Source: Lineus longissimus
Lineage: Eukaryota; Nemertea; Pilidiophora; Heteronemertea; Lineidae
DNA: 64,000 nt
Reading direction: 5' to 3'
Assembly (NCBI RefSeq): GCF_910592395.1
Contig: NC_088318.1
Span: 17,050,349-17,114,348, forward strand
Below the pieces are notes generated by a model, which was not told where the DNA came from, ran no database searches, and saw only the letters and a program-made list of their open reading frames with translations. Below are positions 28,701 through 37,700 of this stretch, in pieces. The position numbers and the translations under genes are program-made. The stretch's first letter is position 1; each line of letters begins with the position of its first letter.

Positions 28701-31700
28701 TGGCTAAGGGGACGCCAAGGGCGACGTCTTGTAGAGGGGTTTTAGGCAATCGTAAGGTGTATCTGGCGAAGGTTTTATCGTGTATAATAACAACTGCAGG
28801 GTCAACGCTTCAGGTCTCTAGAGACCTATAACACCTTCTTAAATGTATACATATTATAACAATTCACTGCGCTGCGCTTCATTCAACATTAATTTCAAAT
28901 TTTGGATGGAATTTTTCTTTTGGCTTTTAGAAGGCAAGTTCTATTGGTGGCTATCCCGCCATCTTGGAACAGATGATCCTTCAGCCAATCAGCTGTGGCT
29001 TACAAATTATTCAAATTCGCAAACTCGTTTGCGACCGGCAGGCATTTATATTTTCAATCACACGATTTCATTGCTGTTTTCGAATATCTCTTTGTTTGTT
29101 GTCATGTTGATAAGCTGTGTTGAGGGATTGTGACTCATTCCCACCCTGGAGAAAGTCTGCTGGTGAGCAGTGGTGACAGTTGTTCCTTTGTAAGAGGAAG
29201 TGGAAATTCCCCTATGTCCCAACCCTAGGTTATTTCTGAATCTGGTTTGTAGGTTTCGGTGGTATCACGCGAACGGATCGAAATGATGGAAGAAGGGAGA
29301 AAAATAGTCCAGAGGCGAATTTTGGTCACAGACTTGCAGGTGTTGGGATACATGTGTAAAGTGGTGCGGAACTGATTGATTGCAACTACGTATCCGTGCT
29401 TTAGTTACCATGGTGATGGTCTTCCAATGTGTTCTCTCTCTTCTTTTTGACAGTTGAGCTTCTTCGTGAACGGAGACATCCCGTGCAATGTCCTTGATGG
29501 AGAAGAAGGTATCCTGTTCGTCCGCCATCCCGACGGGAGGAGCACCGGTGACGCGTTCGTCTTGTTCCCGGATGAGGATGAAGCCAACAAGGCCTTGATG
29601 AAACACAAACAGTGCATTGGCACAAGATACATTGAGCTCTTCAAGAGCACGACAGCAGAGGTGCAACAGGTACAGAAAACATTTTGAATACTTGTTTCAT
29701 GTTCAGGTGACTGGTTTGGTCCTTTACAATGTTACACACAGACACCGAATGCTGCAATGAGCCATCTTTTGCGAACAAATCGTTGACCGAGCATCTAATC
29801 ATGTCCCTTTGACTTCTTCAGGTCCTCAACAACACAGCAGAAGGCACCACACAGGAGTCAAATGGCTCGCAGCCTCTCATAAGTCAAATCCCTCAGATCT
29901 TCCCAACAATGGCCCCACAGCAAGCCATCATCTGCGGCAATGCCAGAGACTGTATCCGACTCCGGGGTCTTCCATTCGAAGCCACAGTCTCCGACATCTT
30001 GACATTCCTTGGCGAACATTCCCGAAACATCGTCTTCCACGGAGTTCACATGGTGTATAACGCTCCTCCTCCAATCATTCCTGGCTATCCTGCTCCAGCC
30101 ACGCAACAGGTTGGTGTTTCACAGATTCGTTGACACGAACTACGCCAAGATTCCGGCAACATGTTCTGTCATTTTTGTCCACTTGAAATACAAATGTACC
30201 TACATGTTCCACTACTTCGTTCGGCCGGAGCAGACTATAGGATGTGTAGCTAGAATGCTTTACATGCAGTGAGCATGGACACTTCTTCCAAGACTTTTTG
30301 TGCGGACTCCGTTATTGCAACTCTACTTCCTTGGAATCACTGGTGGTCAATCTTATATCTATCTGTTCATTTCAGGGTTGTTTCTCTGGCGAGGCCTTTA
30401 TCCAAATGAATTCCGAACTTGCAGCAGAATCGGCAGCGATCAACCGCCACAAGAAGTACATGATTCTCGGCAACAAGAAGCGCTACATTGAGGTGATCCA
30501 GTGCTCAGGAGAGGACATGAACATGATCCTGGCAAAGGGACTTCCATCGGCACAGCCAGCGCAGCCTCAACTTCCCCCTCAGCCTACACTACCACAGATG
30601 ATACAGGCACCCAGGCATCTGTTGTCACCAAGTAAGTCATTTTGGTATTTCTTGATACAAGTCTCTTTATATAACCTTGAAGCTAAAATAGTAGTTGGCA
30701 GTGCCCGGCGTTTGATGCCTTTCTACTTAGCATTAGAGGCAGTCATGATTTAAGAAACTTGTTGTCCATGGCAATGATAAATACGGTCTTCAACACATCT
30801 CATGGATTGAATTTAAAAGAATATACATCACATTTTGGCAGTTGAAATGACACGTGTCCCGAAAACATTTCTAGCTGTATGTCAACACTGTCTATACGCA
30901 TTCCTTCTTTGCAGCAGGTACCCCTATTCCTACTGTTCCCAGCTCCTACCCGCAGATGAACCTGAATCCCTACATGCAGCAGCTCAGCGTCCAGCAAGCC
31001 CAGATGGCACACCCAACCATGACAGCAACCTCACCAGTGCCTCCATCAGCCATGTCCCCGACCATGCCCCAGGCAGCCACTGTCCCAGCAGCTGCTGCCC
31101 ATAGGCCAGGCGCTCAGCCATACTACGCAATGAACCATATGAACCAGCCCATCCTGTACTGGTACCCGAGTCCCCCAGTGTCGCCACAGAGCAACTACTA
31201 TGTGCATTCCTGCCCTACTGTTGTCGTTATGAAGGATCTTCCGCAGGCGACAACGCAGCAAGATCTGCTGACCTTCTTTGATGGGGTTTACGAGGTAAGC
31301 ACAATCTAGTAGAGATGAAGATGTCATGGACGATTACGATGTTGTTTCTTTAGCTTGTATTCCAAGTCCCCTCTCTTGTTTCATCATTCGCCTGGACGAA
31401 TCTACGTCCTAGTCTACCACTGGACAAATCGATGTAGTCCAGTACTGCTGGACATGTCGATATCATAGTTCAGCGGTAACGTTTGGAAGCGTTTATGTCC
31501 TAGTTCAGCGGCAACGGTTGGACGAATCTAAGTCCTAGTTCAGCATTTTGTGTCATTCAAACTTACCTATGGAACACTTTTGCATGTTACTCCATTTGGG
31601 CTCAAACACAAGAGTATCCCTTTAATTTTCTAAAGGGAGAACTGAGTTAACAGCTCGGCCGCCAGGCGGCGCCCTGACCGATCCCGCGAGATCGCGCCGA

Positions 31701-34700
31701 TCTCATGCCGCCATATTCAGTCTTTACTCTTGTGCTTCTACGAAGCACATCGTTTTTTCAAAGCTGCCGTGAATTCGATTTAAAACCAAATTCAACCAGC
31801 CAAGTCTAGACGATTTTTGGGTTCATTCACCTACGGAGTAGACCGCCAAACTAATCTTGGCATTAGAATTGTCCAGTCTATTTAATTATAGACATTTTCT
31901 TAGCTAGCTTAGTCGACCCGGCTCCATTATTTTGATCTTGGTAGGGTAGAGTTAAGTAGGCTATTCTCCACTCTATTGTAATAAACAAGACTCAGATCCA
32001 TTGCAATAGTGTTTAATTCAAGTAGGCATGTTTTCCTTTCCATTAATTATTGCGTCCTTTCTGGCCTACTTGGGGTTCCCAGTGTTTTTATTGTCATTGG
32101 TACCATTTTTTATATGGCGTACCCCTCCGACGGCATCCTTTGTCTCGCCACAAAGGAATGCGTCTGGTGGCGGGAAACGGGCCGCGAAGACGCCAAAACC
32201 CTCTTCCGGTTCCGTTTCCGGGCATATAACCCGGAGGTCTAGCAAACCTCCCGCCACCACCCCTTCCGTCAGCCGAGTTCCGGTTCCGGCCGCGGCTGCG
32301 AAGGATGCGGGATCTGACATTATTAATGTATGTGGTCCCAAGGGAGACTTACATCCAATAAGTCTCCAAGGGTTTAATATACCCCGGACCTCAGGGAACC
32401 TTCCGGTTCCCCTGTCGTCCGCTCCCCCGAGTACAAGCCCTTTGTACCCGCGGGAGCACCCTGCTTCCGGTCCGCCGATTGCAGTTCCGGTTACTGACGC
32501 GGGTTCCCGTTTTTCAGTAACCGAAGACTCTACTGGGGGTTTTTCTCAGTCTTTACTGCGAAATAACCCCAGTCCTCACGGACACAGTAGAGTAGGGCCG
32601 GACCTTATAACGCCACCTCCGAAACGCCATGCGTCTTCGGTAACAGCGTTTCCGCCCTCCGTACCTCCTTCTAAAAGGGCTTCCGGTAGCTCCATACCGG
32701 CGAAGGAGTTACGGGCATTTCCGGTTTCGGACTTCGTCCTACCGGAAATGCAGGCACCTTCCTACGTTGGCCAACCTCTTGGGTGGAACCAACCGGAAGT
32801 GCCACCCCCTCCTCGTAGCAGAGGCGTCGTTCCCATGGAACGAGCTACGCAGAGAGGACATCTGAACTCTGGTTCAGAATATGGGCAACTTCCGCTTCCG
32901 GAAGACCCATTCGCCCGCACATACGGCTTCCAGGGTTCGCTTATGCGCTCACCCTCGCCTCAACCGCCCGTCGTTGAGAGAAGCCGCACGTCGGGTCCGG
33001 AACCCGAGTCGGGACAGCAACTGTCCCAGCTCATCCAGATGGTAGCAGGTCTTTCTGATAGACTCAGCCATCTGGAGCAGGGTTCCGGTTCCTCTGGTGC
33101 GCCTGGTCCCATCGGATACCCACCATCCGACTCCTCTATTTTAGAGGAATTTTCTGAGAACGAGAGTTCTCAGCCAGGCTACCGCTCCCCCAATCAGGAG
33201 GAGCTGTCACCAGAGGAGGCCAGTATCCTGTCGGATATGAGGACACTCAGATCCTTGATCAGAGCGTACCTCCCGCAGGATCTGTGCCCTACCCCGCCGG
33301 AACTGCCAGCCTTGTCAACACCGACCTTTTCACTCTGGGGACAGGAAGTGGATCCCAATCCACAGGTTGCTCAAGGCTCCACTCGGGCACTTGAATTCCT
33401 TCCTCCCTCCCCGTCGGTGTTAGCAGTCTCTGAACTTTTGGAGCGTACAATCAGAGACTCACAAGGCGCCCACCAACGTACTTCCATCCCTGTCCTTCCG
33501 GCAGTCGGACCGGAAGCTTGGTGTAAACCGGGGAAGTTGTTCACGGCACAACTTCCTCCCGTTAGGCAGTACCGCGCTGACTATTATCGAGTCAGCTCGG
33601 CCGGCTGTCCAGCTGCAGCATCGACTTCCATATTAAAGGACGATGTACAGCTGGACCAACTCGTGCCTAGGGTGACCTCCTCCTCGGCTTACCGAGACCT
33701 TAGAGCACAAGAGGGTCTGGCCAAAAACACGTTAGCGGTGCTCTCCTACGCAGAGCACACTAACCTGGCCCTAGCCAGATCCCTAAAAGATAATGAGTCA
33801 CTATCTGATGACACAAAATCGCTTGTGACATCCTTGTCACATTCGATTAGGCACGCTATTGCGCTGTCCGCCAAGACCGCAGCAAATAGCGTGCTACTCC
33901 GTAGAGACGCCGCACTGGGCTCTCTCAATGTCATCAGATCCCTCCAGCTGGAAGGGGCCTTAAGAACCGCTCCTATGGACGGTTCTTTCCTGTTCGCAGA
34001 TTCTGTACAAGAGGCGGCTCAAGCACAGAAAGATTGGGACAAATTATATGCCCCCACTGCGACACAGAGGGCCAAGACCTCTCTACCTAACGCTAGAAAG
34101 ATAGAGAGGCCCCAGCAGGCATCGGGTTCAATCCCGTACGCCAGGCAGGTCCTGCCTAGGCCTACCCCGCCTAGTCAGCCTGCTCCTGCTGGATCCTTCC
34201 GACGGGAAGCGGAGGGTCGCCGGACTGGAAAGAGGAAAAATACTTCCTCTAACCAGGGTGGATCCGGTCCGACTAAGCACTCCTTTCGCCCAAGGGGTGC
34301 TGGCCGGAAGAGGTGACTCCCCCCTCCTTTCTCCTCCCGGACGCAAAAAGGAGCCGACTCCGGTAGTCGGGGGCCGTCTGCAAAAATTTGCAGACATTTG
34401 GGACGATTGGTGCCCAAAGGGGTCCCCAGTCCCAAACATGTTGAGGTACGGAGTGAAACTAGATTTCAACCGTACCCCCCCGACTACCATATATCCAACC
34501 CCAGTTCAGCCACCGAAGGACCCAGTCAAGGCCTCTGCCCTCCAAGCAGAGGTCGCGACATTACTGGAGAAGCAAGCTATCCAGGTCCTTCAAGATCCAT
34601 GCTCCCCCGGCTTTTACAGCCACGTTTTCTTGGTTCCCAAGAAAGCAGGGACATGGAGGCTGATCATAGATCTTTCCAGGTTAAACACCTTCTTGAATGT

Positions 34701-37700
34701 TCCTCATTTCAAGATGGAAACCACCAGGTCTATAGCAACGGCGATACAGCCCAACGATTGGGCGGTATCGATGGATTTAATGGATGCGTACTTACATGTA
34801 CCGATCCATCCAGACTATCAACACTTCCTTCGATTCCATTACGAAGGAAAGACGTATCAATTCAGGGCCCTGCCGTTCGGTCTGGCATCGGCACCCCTAA
34901 TTTTTACGATGATAGTCACAGCCTTCGTCGCTCCCTTTCACGTGATGGGGTTCAAGCTCCATCACTACCTAGACGATTGGCTACTCCGTTGCAAATCGCG
35001 GGAACTACTACTGCAACAACTTCAGGTTCTAAAGCAAAAAGTAGTTTCCGCAGGTTGGATTATCAACGAAACAAAGTCAGAATTCATACCATCCCAAGAC
35101 TTCGTTTACGTTGGAGTTCGGTTCCTTACGGCCATTGGGAAAATGCTGCCCCCCCTAGACAGGATAAAGAAAATTCTTCATCTCGTCGCAGAATTCAGAG
35201 GAAGGACTCAAGCTCCCGCAAGGCGATGCTTGAGCCTTTTGGGACTTCTGAATTCGGCAGCAGACCAAATCCCCCTTGGCCGTCTATATATGCGTCCCAT
35301 CCAGATGTTTCTAATGTCTCTATGGAAACCCCACAGGGACCCATTAGACAAGTTGGTATTGATACCTCAATACCTACTCAAGAACGTCTGGAACTTCTGG
35401 GAGTCGGAGACTCGTCTCCAAAGCGGTGTAGATCTTGCTCCACCGCCCCCAGAAGTGTCCCTGTTCACAGATGCTTCCCTACTAGGGTGGGGAGCACATC
35501 TGAACAACGGGGACATGTCCATAAGAGGTCTATGGACAAGGGAGGAGACCATTCTTCCAATAAATATATTGGAAATGAAGGCTGTCCTTCTTGCCGTGAG
35601 GGCTCTTTCCCTTCGCCTGAAGAATCGGAGAGTAACCCTGTTCTCCGACAATTCTACAGTAGTAGCATATGTCAGGAGACAGGGAGGCACAAAGTCCGGC
35701 ATTCTTTGCCAGCTAACTTGGGAGCTTTACCATCTTTGTGCCGACCTTGGAGTATCGATATGTGCCAGACACATACCGGGCAATCGCAACATCCTTGCCG
35801 ACGCCCTGTCCCGTCAGAACAAGCTAGTTCAGACAGAGTGGACACTCCATCAGGAGATTGTAGACGACCTTTGTCGCCTTTGGCAATCTCCGAAGGTAGA
35901 TCTGTTCGCCACCAGGCTGAACAATCGCCTTCCCATCTATTACTCTCCACTTCCGGACGAAGAGGCCCTGGAAGTCGACAGCCTTACAGCCTCTTGGGTC
36001 GGGCTGAACGCATATGCGTTTCCACCCCTCCCTCTCATCCAACCAGTCCTGAACAAGATCTTGACCAGCCATCCGGTGAGAATAACTCTCATCGCACCTT
36101 GCTGGCCAAATCAGGCCTGGTTCCCAGCATTGCTGGAGCTCCTGATAGATCACCCCAGGAGTCTTCCTACTTGGAAGCACCTCCTGTGGCACCCCCTGGG
36201 GAGATGCTACCACCAGAACCCTGGATTTTTCAAGTTTCACGCCTGGAACTTATCCAGTTGCATCTCCACCAGAGAGGCTTTTCGGACATCGCTGTCAAGC
36301 GCATGTCCGCACCTCAAAGGGGGTCTACCCTTGATGTGTATCAAGGAAAGTGGTCTACCTTCACTTCCTGGTGCAGGGAGAACGGAGTTAATCCGATCTC
36401 TCCCTCTATATACAGATTAGTTGATTTCCTTATTGAATTATTCACGGAAAGACAACTATCTGTCACGGCTATAAAAGGGTACAAGTCCGCCATCGCTTCT
36501 ACCCTCCGTGTTTTAAGCACCTGGGATCTTCGTTGGGAGGACCAAATAACCCCTCTTTTCAGAGGAATGTTATTAGAGCGTCCTAGACCGGTTCACAACA
36601 CCCCCAAATGGGACCTTTCTGTTGTCCTTAAGGTGCTCATGAGGCATCCTTTTGAACCCATGTCTATTTCATCCATGAAATATCTGACACTCAAAACGGT
36701 CTTTCTAGTAGCCTTGGCTACCGCCCAACGGAGATCAGAGCTCCATGCACTTTCTTTTAAGAAGCTGGCTTTTAGAGAGGGAGGGGAGGTTATCCTGGCT
36801 TTTATACCAGGATTTCTGGCGAAGAACCAGGGACCGGCCGCCTCTCGGCCCCCGGTTACTATTCCCTCTCTGTCAGGAACGATCTCTTATGATCTTCCTG
36901 ACAGAACTTTATGTCCCGTCAGGGCCCTAAAGTTCTACATAAATAGGACAAAACCTCCCGGTATCCGCCAGGGGAGAGAGCGTTTGTTTTTGTCCTATAA
37001 GGAGGGAAATAAACGAGAGATAGCGGCCGCCACTATTTCAAGGTGGATTGTGGAGACTATTCGTCTTTCCTACAACACCTTGAAGACTTCCTCTGATCTT
37101 CGTGCGCTAGCTAACATCTCAGCGCACGAAGTTAGAGCACTAGCCACCTCCTGGGCAAACTACCGAGGAGTTGCTCTTCAAGAAGTCGTTTCCGCTGCAT
37201 GTTGGAGTAATCACTCCACATTCTCTCGTTTCTACCTACGAGACGTTTCTTCCCTCGTAGATGGCATGCACACAATCGGCCCGATTGTGTCTGCGGGGCA
37301 TGTTGTTTGATCCTGGCTAGATCAAAAAAGGGGGGGGAAGCCCGATTGAAGAGTCAAACGCGCATCTTGCGCCATTTTTGATATGCCCTATCTTCAACAT
37401 CCAGGCAACCCCTAGTAGACTAGAAAGGACGCAATTTCTTATTGTTGTTTAGCAATAACTCATTCTACACCCTTCAACATGCCTTACTTGCTCTAAGCTC
37501 TGTTGCCGGAAAGAAGATGGTTTTATTACGCAATTCTAGCGCTTTCCGGAGAATGGGTCTATTACTCTCTATAATATGATTGTAATACCGAGATCAAAAT
37601 ACCGGTCCTCCGGTTCTCCCCATTTCTTTCCCCTGGCGGTCCTCCTTAGCTAATATGCCGGTGGTGCCTCCTGGATGGAACAACAGCTCAGCCTTAGGTA

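Noticed and set aside
29265-29666. 133-residue minus-strand frame
   Set aside because: It is a shadow of the ESRP RRM2 exon on the other strand.
35367-36240. Minus-strand frames of 92-138 residues inside the DIRS element
   Set aside because: They are antisense to the RNase H region and recombinase frame and contain no motif.
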